Positions 53,641 to 64,000 of a DNA stretch of 64,000 nt are shown in pieces. Source of the DNA: Xiphias gladius (taxonomy: Eukaryota > Chordata > Actinopteri > Istiophoriformes > Xiphiidae); the NCBI RefSeq assembly GCF_016859285.1, contig NC_053417.1, positions 23,032,706 through 23,096,705 on the forward strand. Reading direction: 5' to 3'. Position numbers and translations under genes: made by a program. The notes beneath the pieces were generated by a model. That model was not told the origin of the DNA and did not search any database. It saw nothing but the letters and a program-made list of their open reading frames with translations. Each line of letters opens with the position of its first letter. The first letter of the stretch is position 1.

Positions 53641-55146
53641 ATTGTTGATAACTGTATATTTGCGAGAATGGATCAGTTAGCAGCATAGTGTCTGCGCTCA
53701 TGCACTCCCTTGATATACATCAGTGCTGATTCCTGTCTTGAGTCTATTTTTCTCAGTCAGTTAATTAACAAGTCTGGGCTTCTGCTGAAGTTGCCTCCAC
53801 CCAAGTGCGATTAGACACAGTTACCAATCACTCCTTCGTAGAGTTCCTCTCCTCTCAGTCATCGTGTATGCTTTGTTTCATTCTCTAATTTATCTGTCTC
53901 TCCACAGTCTATCTAAGTCCTCACCTTATGCAATCTCATTGCTGCTTTGAGGCAGCTGGCCCTCATCGTTTCCTCTGTGAAATAGCTTTCACACACACAG
54001 TGACTTCTCCAGAATGTGAATGAAGCCGGTGCCAGGGATCGTTTTCTATTGTCTGTCAGACATCACCCTTACTATGATATAGCAGATATGTCACAAGCAC
54101 ATACGCAAATGCAAGCACGCACGCACTTATACGCAAGAAACACAGTCTACTCCTCAGAACAGTAAATAAATAATGAGAATACTGTTAAAATTCTGCTAGA
54201 ACTCCAATCATCTGCTGCTTTCAGCCTCCCTGCCTCTCTATAAAGAAAAGGAAGGCCTCATTGGAACGAAAGGCTTTTTTTGTTTTTCTTTTCTTTTTAC
54301 ATATTTTTATTCCTTCTGCCCTGTTGATACCTCTCTTCAGCTCCTTTACTTCTCCTTCTCCCCTTTTTATTCCCTTGAAAAACTTCACTCTGCAGAGTCT
54401 CTGTCAAATGCTGCTCTTGCTACGTTCTTTTTCCTTTTACTAATGTATGCATTATATTTTCCATTAACTTTTTGGTGATGCAGAACATGGCACGGTGTCT
54501 TGTGGAATATTACAGGAGCACTAAGATGTAAAAGTCTTTCAGCTTTTGCTTTGTATTTGTGTGCATTACTTATGTCGAGATCAGTAGAGATATGGTAATC
54601 TCCAATAGCCAGACTAAAAATAGAGGTCAATGGTGGAATATAAGAGCAGCATACTCTGGGCTACCTGCCCTCGTGGACCAGGTGGGAATGAAAAAAGTGC
54701 AAGAATCAGTAGTAGATACTGTGAAATGACAAAAGCTAGTATTTAAGCTAGAGAGAGATCATGACATGAGGTGTAAAAGGTGGATCTGTCCGCTTAAATG
54801 TTATGATCTCTAGTTTTCTCTGTCTTGTAGAGTGGGCAGTTGATATTTCCAAGTATTTCCACAAAACACTGACCTTTTGTGCTGAGATGAAGATCTAAAG
54901 CAGACAGATTGGGGCTGAGTGATGCACAAGTTCAACAGATAACCAGACAAGAGGACGTCTGTATGCCTGTTTGTCTGAGTAAGTGAGTGAGAAAGTATGT
55001 GGGCTGCGTTTGGTATTAGTGGCTCTGCGGCATTCTGAGACGGGCTAAAATATGTGTAAGCCTGTCGAACCAGACACAGTCACCATGAAATCCTGTTTCA
55101 AACTGGCTTACAGCAAATACCGCAAGAGGGGAGGCTGAAAATGGGT

Positions 55147-55184
55147 TTGTGTGTGTGTGTGTGTGTGTGGGAGAGAGAGAGAGG
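55147..55184. repeat. (TG)n(GA)n compound microsatellite
   Basis: About eleven TG units run directly into about eight GA units, read directly. Confidence 0.9.
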
Positions 55185-56406
55185 GAAAGCAGCAGATAAA
55201 CACACAAAATAAGTGACACAGCACTGTATGCTCACAGAAGTTGTTATATTATTTCATGGCAGCTGATAAATGACTCACTCTCTGATGTAGCAGAGAGAGA
55301 GTTCAGGCACATGAAGTTGGAAAACTAGGAAACTTACAGGTAGAAAAATACAGTCTCCACATAGAAGGGTCAACCCTTAGTGTGGTTGTGTACTTTAAAC
55401 AATATCTTTCTTAGCGCGTTGATATCAGTGACTCTAATCCTTTCCGCCCCGTGGACTCTCTCACTACTCCGGCCCTGAGGTACTTGCCAGTGGCACTGCA
55501 GTAAATGTGCCTGTGAAGCCTTTTTTAAATTGAAAATTAGCGAGTGGTGTTCTGAGTGTGAGTGTAGAGTTGCACAGGGAGGAATTTTACTCGCAAATAT
55601 CTCCCAGGCTGGACTGATACTTTAATGAAATGTCTCCATATGCCTCCCCCTCCTCCTCACCTCAGCAGGTCATTTTGATTACTGCAGAAAACCGTTGTTC
55701 CACCCCATCTCCGATTCTCCACCACTCTCCCACACAGTTATTTGCATTTTCTCTCTTGGCTCTCTTCCATATCTTTCAATTCATCCTGTCGCACCTGTTA
55801 TTCACTTGTTTTTCCTCTTTTTCCTTCCCTTTTCTTTTCACTCCTTCTTTGTGGCAGCTCAGAACCTCATTTAAATGCACAGCCAGTCATCAGCTCTCTA
55901 CTGCTTTGGGCATTTTTACTGATATGAAATAGTGCAATCATATCTTTTTTTTTCTAACACCATCTCATAACAACTCGGGGTGACACAGGATTGCTTAAAT
56001 GTCATGAGAAGAATGAACCAATTCCCTTCCTGTCTGTGTGTCTTAATAGTACAGTGCTTGAATACCTTGATATTCCATTCACTTTTATGTAGCTTTGCTG
56101 GTTATCTTGTCCTGTCCTGCTCAAACAGTATGCATAGGCTTTCCAGTGCTTACTCTCTTGCCTGCAGACAAGCGGAGAGAGGCAGGGGAGAGGAGAGAGT
56201 AAGGAGGGGGGAGAGGGTAGCAAATGAGGTGTGGGTAAAAAATTATGGGGAACCAGAAAAGAGAGCAGTAGCCCAGCCCTTGAAATGGAGAGAAAGAGGG
56301 TGGGGACGAGGCAGAGAGAGAGAAAGAGAGAGATTATACAGCGTATAAGCCAGAAGAACTCAGCTTTAGTAGTAGTATAGCGTACAGATCAGCAGGCTCC
56401 TTCACT

Positions 56407-56505
56407 GCTGGGGAACAACCGCTTTCTGTGTTCCCCAGCTGCAGTGGGGGAGTGCATTTACCGTCGCGCCCAAGGGGAGAAGCCAAGAAGTATCCTCCAA
56501 TCAGC
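56407..56505 (+). promoter_or_regulatory. GC-rich hairpin and consensus CCAAT box, candidate pdzd4 promoter
   Basis: An 11-base perfect inverted repeat (GCTGGGGAACA 56407-56417 with 56429-56439, 11-base loop) is followed by CpG-containing DNA and the full NF-Y consensus CCAATCAGC at 56497-56505. It lies 2.7 kb upstream of the pdzd4 start on the same strand. The promoter role is an inference. Confidence 0.25.
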
Positions 56506-59224
56506 CGTTAGTGATTTCTCTCATTTTGTGAGGCTGATGGTGATTTATCACTGACATGAGACAGGCGCTTCACTGTAGCCACCTGGAATACTCACCATGG
56601 TTTTTATTTCTTTTCTTAAACACAAATACCCTCCTGTGGATATTTCAAACAGAATGATCAAACGACAAAAGGAGGATTAACATGGACTCACTGACTGCCG
56701 TTCTTGAATTTTTTTTTTCATCCCTTTTTGCAAACTAAAAATGGACTAACTTTTACAGGTGCATTTGTGCCATATGAGGACATCTTTTTATATTCAGTGC
56801 TTTTTTAGAAGAATATAGGGTTTTTTTTTCAGAATTGTTTGTAATTTCATACCACATTTTATTCTTAAAGCATTGCAGGCAGTGGATCATCATAGACACT
56901 GCAATAATCATGTAGGACTCATACTCGAGGAGACAGAGGTATATGTTGATGGACAGGGGATGGAGAGAGTGGACGACAGTTGAAGCACACGTGCCTGCTG
57001 AGCATGTTTGACACTTCACTGTGGCTTGACTAGCGCCTGCCTTGACTATCAGGTTGTCTTTTACCAAGTTATCATGCTTCTCATTTACGTGGCATGAGTT
57101 GAGATAGGTTGTCTGTGTGAGTATCTGACTGAGTCTGTGAGTGTGCTGGTGTGTGGTTTATGTTAGAGGCCAGAGTTTGGGATTACACTGCCTCCGGAAA
57201 GGATACAGGTGTAGTGGAGCTTTGAATGAGGATTAGCAGCTCTAACACCTTGTTGCTGGCAGCACACAGGGCGATGGACCTTTTAGACAAGACTCTCAAG
57301 CTACGGCCGTGCTGACAGTTTATCCGCTGGAGGATTAAAGATAATGGTTTAACCAACGTGATGGCGACAAGGACGGAGACAAGAAGACAGTAGAGAAAGT
57401 TATACCGAGATTCTGTTTCCCTTCTAATTCAGGTTATCCTTGAGGAATGCAGACTTAGGTTAATCATAGAGCAAGTGGGAGCTCCACAGGCTACCAATAA
57501 ACTGGGGGAATTTATAATAGCAGAAGGACAATTAAAACGTTAAGATAGTGTGATGAGAGTCAGTAAATACGCAGAGTATATCCACTGGTTTATAAAGAAA
57601 AAAAAAAACCCTGCCAAAATAAATTAAATGATTGGCTATATAAAAAGCAAACACTGATGGTGCTTGTGATAAACAATCTTGATTTCCCCAATAACCCGTC
57701 AAGCACGAAATCCAGTTGATCCATGAGCTGGTCTGATATTGATTTCTGGACATGGTCGGGTAAGAGTCTTGTCTGATTTCTCCTTAAGAGGTCACTAATT
57801 TAATTGTAATCCATCATTCCGTCTCATCCTAGAGTAGTTAGCCAGAGTGCTGAGTATGCCATTGCTCAGAGGATCGATGGTCTAATACTTGTTATGATAA
57901 ATACAAAACCTTCCCGCTGCAGTCTATAATAACAAATCTATCCAAGTTAGATTTCGGGCATGTTTTGTTTACGTGTCTTTTATTATTTGGAGAGGCTGTA
58001 TGAAAAATGACTCCTCCGCTGATGGCAGTTCTGCTGACAGTTACATGAAATTTGACAGGTGTTGTGTGTAGTAAGGCTTGCAGTTGAAAGAAGCATGTGT
58101 TGTTGCCTGTCTTGATGCAGATGTGCACGTTTTTTTGAGCTTGTGTCCCTGACACACGGCTTATCTTAACTGCACGGCAAGAGCTTAAAGATCCTAGATA
58201 ATCGTGTAATGGGCACCACATTGCACCACCCAACCTGCCCCACTTCTGCACTTGTCAGGTTAAATTAGGAAAAACTTTTAACAATGCATTGATCCTGAAG
58301 TGGAGGACCAGAGCAGGTGAAGAAAGTCCTGACAGGGCTTTCGGGGGGAGAAGTTATCTCAGCATACACACTCAGCAATCCTTCAGCGATCATGGAAAGC
58401 GGAGCATAGTAAGCGGGAAGCTTGGTGTGGGAGGTAGGAAAGCAGGAGTAAATACAGGACTGAGGCAAGTACTTTGACAGCTGCACTGTTTGCAGCTAAC
58501 TTGTTCAAAGAGCATTGCTGAAAGTGTGCTGTTTGGAGGTTTAGTGCTACGAGTAAAAAACTCAGGAACAGCGTTGGGGAGTTCAGCTGGAGTTCTGCTG
58601 GGAAAACCTGCTCTAACCTGCAGTTTTCAGCATTTGAGAACAAAACAAGGCCGGCTACAGCAAGTATGCTGTATAATCATTTCTGACAAGTCACCAGATA
58701 AACATTGATTTGTGTGAAACAACTGCCTAATCTCTTTAATGACACAAGCACAAGCCAGCGGGACTCTTTCAACACGTCCTTTCTGTAGATCCAGTTGGCA
58801 GCTCTTCCTGTTATACGGCAGTCCAAAGATAAGACTGAAGTGAATCCGGATAATCTGCAAGAAGCACATGAACTTAAACAAGCAAAATTTTGCTTGCAAT
58901 GGAGACAGAAAAAAGCAAGTGGTCTTGCAGCTCTGAAACTATCTCCACTTCTAAATTTATTCTGGATTATAACACCTGAATCGTGAACAAGAAGAGGAGA
59001 AGAGTGACACAGCCAACTAAACTGTGTATCCGTCGCCGGCAGGGATGTGTTGTGTGTTACTCTAAGGAGGAGAAGTGTAATATTCCACAACCCTGTGAAC
59101 GAGGGTGGGGCTCTCCCACTGCCACAGACAAAGGACCTTGATAGAGAGAGGGTCCTGGTGTGAGAACTGGTCATCTGGAGCAATTTTTGGACCTGCATGG
59201 TCCAGCACCGTGTCAAAAGTCACA

Positions 59225-59284
59225 ATGGGGTGCAACATGTGTGTGGTTCAAAAGCCAGAGGAACAATACAGGGTCATGTTCCAG
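59225..59284 (+). CDS. pdzd4: PDZ domain-containing protein 4, first coding exon only
   Basis: The twenty-codon segment beginning ATG GGG TGC AAC ATG reads MGCNMCVVQKPEEQYRVMFQ and stops at a GT donor (CCAG|GTGAGC) in phase 0. This nearly matches the N-terminus I remember for human PDZD4, which continues with a PDZ-family segment in the next exon. The rest of the gene is beyond the window; intron 1 exceeds 4.7 kb. MGC at the start is a myristoylation-plus-palmitoylation signature, implying membrane association. PDZD4 is a neuronally enriched relative of PDZRN3/4 without the RING domain. The 5'UTR lies directly upstream, but its start and any further upstream exon are unresolved. Confidence 0.85.
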
Positions 59285-61901
59285 GTGAGCACTCAGTCTC
59301 TTCTCCTCTGTCTCTTTCTGTCTGAGTTGTTTTCATTTCTCTGTTTGAGTCTCGAAGCAAAAGCATCCCTTTGTGTCTTCTCCTTAAAGTACTCTTTGTT
59401 ATTCTCTCTTAACTTGGCTCTTTCTTACAGTGATGCTGCTGGATGAGTGAAATTCAAAACAGCTCTCACAATAATACACATGCTTCTGTCTGCAGCAGAA
59501 ATGAACAGAACCTCATCATGTTGACACATTCATTTAACCCCAATCATCCACATATTAAATCATAATAACCAGTTTTTACTCTCTAATAAATTTTGCTTAA
59601 TCAACCACAGTTATTTGTATTGATGGAAATACAATCTTCATCAGTCAATTTATGAATAAGTTAAAGCAAAACATTAGTACATATTATTATGTAATTAGAA
59701 ACATGATAATAACATATTGAGCAATTAATGAAATGAATTAAGTGAATCAAACCAGTGAATGCATTAAACATGACTGGTGGATTTAATATAAGATTCATAT
59801 CATATTACACATCTCATAGCTCACAAAAATCTACCTTTTTTGCAAATTGTATTCCTTTTTGTGCAGATTTTCCACGAATAAATTAGCCTAGTACCACTTG
59901 AGCAAGGCTATTAGTTGTGGTATTGAAATAGTCAGTCAGTGATGATAATACTAGTAATTATGATAATGATACTTCACAGTGATTATTATGATTATGATCA
60001 GAGAGAACAGAGCTGAGCTACATTTCATAAGATAAGGAGATAAGGCTTGGGTGGAGAAAGTAGAGTGGTGCAGAGCCACAGAGGGAGCAGGATGGATAGG
60101 TTGTTAAAGATGGGCTAAAGTGTTATGGGAGAGAGGGGTTGCCACGGTTACCGCCTCAGTACCACCTGCCAACTGGGAACACAGACTTTATGTGAGTAAG
60201 CTCATCTGGCTGTGCAGCGCCTAAGGAAGCTCCTGCTCGGGAACTCAATGATAAATGCAGTGACCGAAACAAGTCCCATGCCTACTAAGCATGAGAAATG
60301 CTCAGCAGTCATGGGTATGCAGTGTAACACTTTTAGTACCTGTGGGACCAGAAGCCACAGCTGGGTCTCTGCTGCATGTTGGAGTCCGGGTCTGGGCCAG
60401 TTAACCGGGCTGCTTCTGGTGCCAGAGGCGATGCCAAGAGAGAGAAAAAAACGGGAATGGAGACTGAACCCAAATAGAGGCACGGTAATGAGTCGAGCTG
60501 GGACTCGAAATAGCCAAATGAAAGAGGGAGGGAAAGTCGTACTGTTTTTCTTTCTTTCAGTGTTTTTCTTTCTGCTGTTTGCCCTCAGATATCAGAGGTA
60601 ATTGATTTAAACGCTTCATGGAGCAGGGGGCAAATAGAAAGGCCCGAATGACTTCACAAATCTCTGAGGTGGGAGTGCAAGAATATGAGGAGCGAGTCGG
60701 TGTGTGCAGTATGGGATGGGCTCATAAAAGCAGAGCAGGGCCATAATAGCATAATCAGCGACCTTATCTAACAGGGGTCAGCAGTGATGACAGTGACCAC
60801 ATGCAGGTTCAACTCTTTTAGCGTGGAAATCAAATCATTCCACTGTTGTGGCGACGGGAGGTCGACTGCGGCCGGGGGTTGTGTCCCTAGAAGTATGTCA
60901 TCGCAGAAACACTCTCGGCTCTGTCAGACAAAGTACCTGCACATGGTTTGTGTAAGTGGATCAGATACTTTGGGGTGTCGGAGCAGCAAGTCTGCATATA
61001 TTGTGGTCTGTTAAGCCTGAAACGATATTGCTGGTTGTGAGCAGAGGAGCATGAGACACAGAGAACAAACGCAGATGGTGGGCTGAACCAGAGCCAGAGC
61101 CCTTGGCTGTGAGACGCTGACTAGTTCACTGTATCGAGGGTATATTCCGTGAAACCTGGAGGTCTCATACAAGAAGCATGCGCTGGTGTGCGTTAAATTG
61201 CAAAAGACGTAAAAAATGCATAAAGCAAAAGATCCAACGTACTAAAGGTAGCTGAGATGTAATCACAGACAACATGCTGTGTTGTCCATAAAATTAAATC
61301 TCAGTAATTACATGTAATGATTACAAACACAGTAATTCTTGCTGTGCAGATGGCTGATTAATCCAAAGATCATGCCAAGCAAAAGATGGAAGTGTCCAAT
61401 CGTAAAAAAATTATCATAAAAGAGGACATAATTACATTTCCCCCCACATTTCATAGCTTTCCAGGCTATGTATTTTCCCTTTAGAGGTTTGCAGCCATGA
61501 GCTGTTTTTCCATAACTAACACATATAATTACACCTTCAAATTAGATGCAGTCTACCGAGTAACTGTGTCTGTCTTTAGACAATAGATACAGCATTAAAT
61601 AGCTTACAGCTACACCTGGCTGGAAAATCAGGCTATCACATTTTACTGTATCAAAACACTTGCTTCTCCTGTCAAAGGAATAAAAGTCATGCATTATACA
61701 TCGGGCCCTGCTTCACATACGCTCCTCTGTGGTGGTTGGTACACACCCACTGGAATGTTTCCTAATCAGTTTTGCCTCCTATAGGCCCGAGATAAAATGG
61801 GATAATTTTTGTTCGTATCCTGAATCACAGACTTAGACCTATGAGCACGTCGTTTTGAGCAAGATGGTGCATTTTACATACGTTTTACAGAATACCTGAA
61901 C

Positions 61902-61932
<31 letters not shown>

Positions 61933-64000
61933 ACGCACATGCAGTAAACCTCTGCCCCCCCCCGAGCCCTTAAGCCGCTCCCTTCTTTTTCTCTCCCCCG
62001 TCACTGTAAAGCAGGAGGCTGTTACCATGGCAACCGGCATCATTAAACAAACCTAATGCGCTTGTATTCACAATGACACGCAGAAACATGCTGACCGTCA
62101 CAAGAGGCAAGCAGATAAGAATCAATACGTGCCAATGACCAGCCGATATTGGCTGGGACGAGTGTGTGTGAATGACATAGACACCCAACCATACATCAAC
62201 CAAACACACATACTGGGGGTGGACAGAATAAAAGGAACACCTGATGATATAATGTGGTGGAACAGAAGAGCACCACAAGCTAGTTTCTCAACAAACACTG
62301 CCCATTAAACTGTAAGCTTCATTATGTATTTACAGGCAATAGTGTCACTTGCGCTTTGATTTTATGATATAATATTCCCAAATATTGTTACCCCCTTTGC
62401 TCTTACTTCCATTGTTCAATTAATGTCCCCATTTAGCATCTAAAAGCTTTTAATAAATATACAATAAATACAATACAGTGATAGCACATCATAATGTAAT
62501 TATTGGCTGATATAAGGACATTTTAAGAGTTTGTTAATGTCCAGTATTTTCAACAGTTTCAGCTTATTTTATGAAGACAAATTTTGTATAATTGCATTAT
62601 ATTATATAGTCATCCATCACCTTATTATATATCTGAATTCGATTATGGATGCTTCACAGGATGAGTTAAAGTTGCTTACAACTACATTATAGTGTGTTAT
62701 AAAGCATTTATTAAACATTTATACACTGCTCATAAATTCAAAATGGGAGGTTCAGTCCACTGTTTCACTCAATTTTGCAAAAAAGAAACAATTAACACTG
62801 GTTAATTAGATCACCTGACAGACTGCTCATTCCCTTTTGGTATGCTTCTTTTCATGTCCAGAGTGTGCCTCTTTTCTCAGGTGAGGTGGAGGCGAGTGCG
62901 CATAGTGCGTACGTGCCTGTGTCTGCTGGGTTCCTGCTCTGTCCCACCTGCAGACTTCTCAGGCGTGTGACTGACATGGAGACGAGACAGAAAGGATGCT
63001 GACGGAGAGGATGTCACTCTCATCTCTCCTTTAATAGCACAGGAGCGACACAAAGAAAAAGGGGGCGGAGGGCATTAGTGTCAGGTCGTATAGCCTGTGA
63101 GATGCTGCCATTTCCCTTTGACGCTGAGTGAAGTGTTGTGCATTTCAGTTTTTATAATATTTCACAAGCTGTCTCTCAGACCCACTCGCTGTTCTCCCAT
63201 CACCACCACAGCAACTCTGGCCATATGGACGGTACATGTATCACCAAATGATGTATATTTATATACTCCATACTCCCACTGAGACCTGTTGGCTTCATCG
63301 CCAGTATTTCAAAGAATGTTTGAGCTGCCCTTTAAATCAATATCTTCCCACTGTTATCAGCTTACAATAGGCCGACCCCTCCCTGCTTGTATATTTAAAT
63401 GAAATAGGTGATATCAAACAACAGGGGTTATAGCCGGAGTAGGTCAACGTCTAATTGATTTTCTGAGGAGGTGACCGCTCCGGCCTTCAAAGCATGGGAG
63501 ATGAGAAAAATCAATTACCAAACAAGTGGAATTCAATATTTTGGGGGGCGGGGCAAGCATCGGTTATGCAGGAGCTTCTGCACGAGCACTATGGGACGCT
63601 TCAGATTAAGACTGTGATGGTTAGTGTATTGTTTGAGTATTGTGTATTTCCACACGCTGAATGTGCGGGAGAATGCGTAGCCCATTACTGGGGAGTTAGT
63701 CATCACCTTCCCTGGCTTTTTTCATCGCAGCCTGTTGTACAGCACATGAGATTAATTTGCTCTTTAAAGGGCTTTCAGATAAAAACTAATTATGCCTCAA
63801 CCACTTAATTCCACATAAGCTTCCAACCCAGAGCCAGGCTCAGTGCCTATTTACATTCACCCTGCAATTCCTTGAAAGCTTGTTTTCTACATTTCTCCTG
63901 CATCATTACCCTCTCCTCACCTCCCATTCTCTTCTCTCCCCATGCACTCCTTCCATGTCTCTCCTCCTCTGGATTCTCTCTCCACACTTTGAACTTTTTG
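59285..64000 (+). other. pdzd4: pdzd4 intron 1 (partial, continues beyond the window)
   Basis: I found no second pdzd4 exon to the right edge, in particular no frame starting with the expected VNGKEL-type segment. The interval holds a poly-C/CA tract at 61901-61934 and AT-rich DNA. An interval around 63330-63620 with homeodomain-like TAATTG motifs is a possible regulatory element. Confidence 0.6.
61901..61934. repeat. C18 homopolymer followed by (AC)n
   Basis: Eighteen C residues are followed by eight AC units, read directly. The length is likely to vary between alleles or assemblies. Confidence 0.85.

Larger units (their letters stand above)
46364..59224. other. 12.9-kb region without a confirmed gene, between the THAP gene and pdzd4
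   Basis: The first 400 bases are CpG-rich and should be the THAP gene promoter. The rest contains pyrimidine- and purine-rich tracts (49.4-50.9 kb, 51.85-52.3 kb, 56.15-56.34 kb), a decayed LINE reverse transcriptase (53270-53640) and a TG/GA microsatellite. There are also several candidate upstream elements for pdzd4: a TATA box at 51230, an exon-like unit at 52091-52209, and a hairpin plus CCAAT box at 56407-56505. No protein-coding gene is supported. Confidence 0.5.

Noticed and set aside
59195-59225. REST/NRSF-like half-site (AGCACC) beside the pdzd4 start
   Set aside because: Only the left half matches; the GGACAG half is absent at the required spacing.

Overview
The window is nuclear DNA from a ray-finned fish, most likely a percomorph teleost. 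It has long introns with consensus GT-AG sites, many CA/GA microsatellites, and interspersed repeats I recognise as abundant in percomorph genomes. All genes are vertebrate families. No prokaryotic, viral or plasmid-like system is visible.

Layout: (1) 1-831, minus, the 5' end of a TSPY-like/NAP-family gene (probably tspyl2) running off the left edge. (2) 2834-11243, plus, ppp1r3f, four coding exons, 651 residues. (3) 16323-17534, plus, the single-exon orphan receptor gpr173 (SREB3). (4) 23843-29466, minus, wdr13, nine coding exons, 482 residues. (5) 31017-31706, plus, a small unrecognised gene with four short exons encoding a Lys/Gln-rich peptide. (6) 34062-38822, minus, porcn, fourteen coding exons including two microexons, 462 residues. 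(7) 42935-46363, minus, a THAP plus C2H2 zinc-finger gene, four exons, 524 residues. (8) 59225-59284, plus, the first coding exon of pdzd4, whose remainder lies beyond the right edge. The exon chains were built by hand by checking splice sites and codon phase at every junction. The wdr13 and porcn products come out within a few residues of the mammalian lengths as I remember them.

The genes do not form a pathway. They form a conserved neighbourhood: human TSPYL2, GPR173, PPP1R3F, WDR13 and PORCN lie on Xp11.22-p11.23 and PDZD4 on Xq28, so this is a teleost segment related to part of the human X. Functions range over chromatin (TSPYL2, THAP-ZnF, WDR13), glycogen metabolism (PPP1R3F), neural signalling (GPR173, PDZD4) and Wnt lipidation (PORCN).

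Between genes there is mostly UTR, repeats and unannotated sequence. The largest gene-free block is 46.4-59.2 kb, upstream of pdzd4. It holds a decayed LINE reverse transcriptase and several candidate promoter or exon signals. I found no previously undescribed system. The most useful second-look items are the unknown small gene, the two porcn microexons, a porcn splice donor apparently lying in a LINE tail, perfect hairpins at 3978 and 38906, and the candidate pdzd4 upstream exons.
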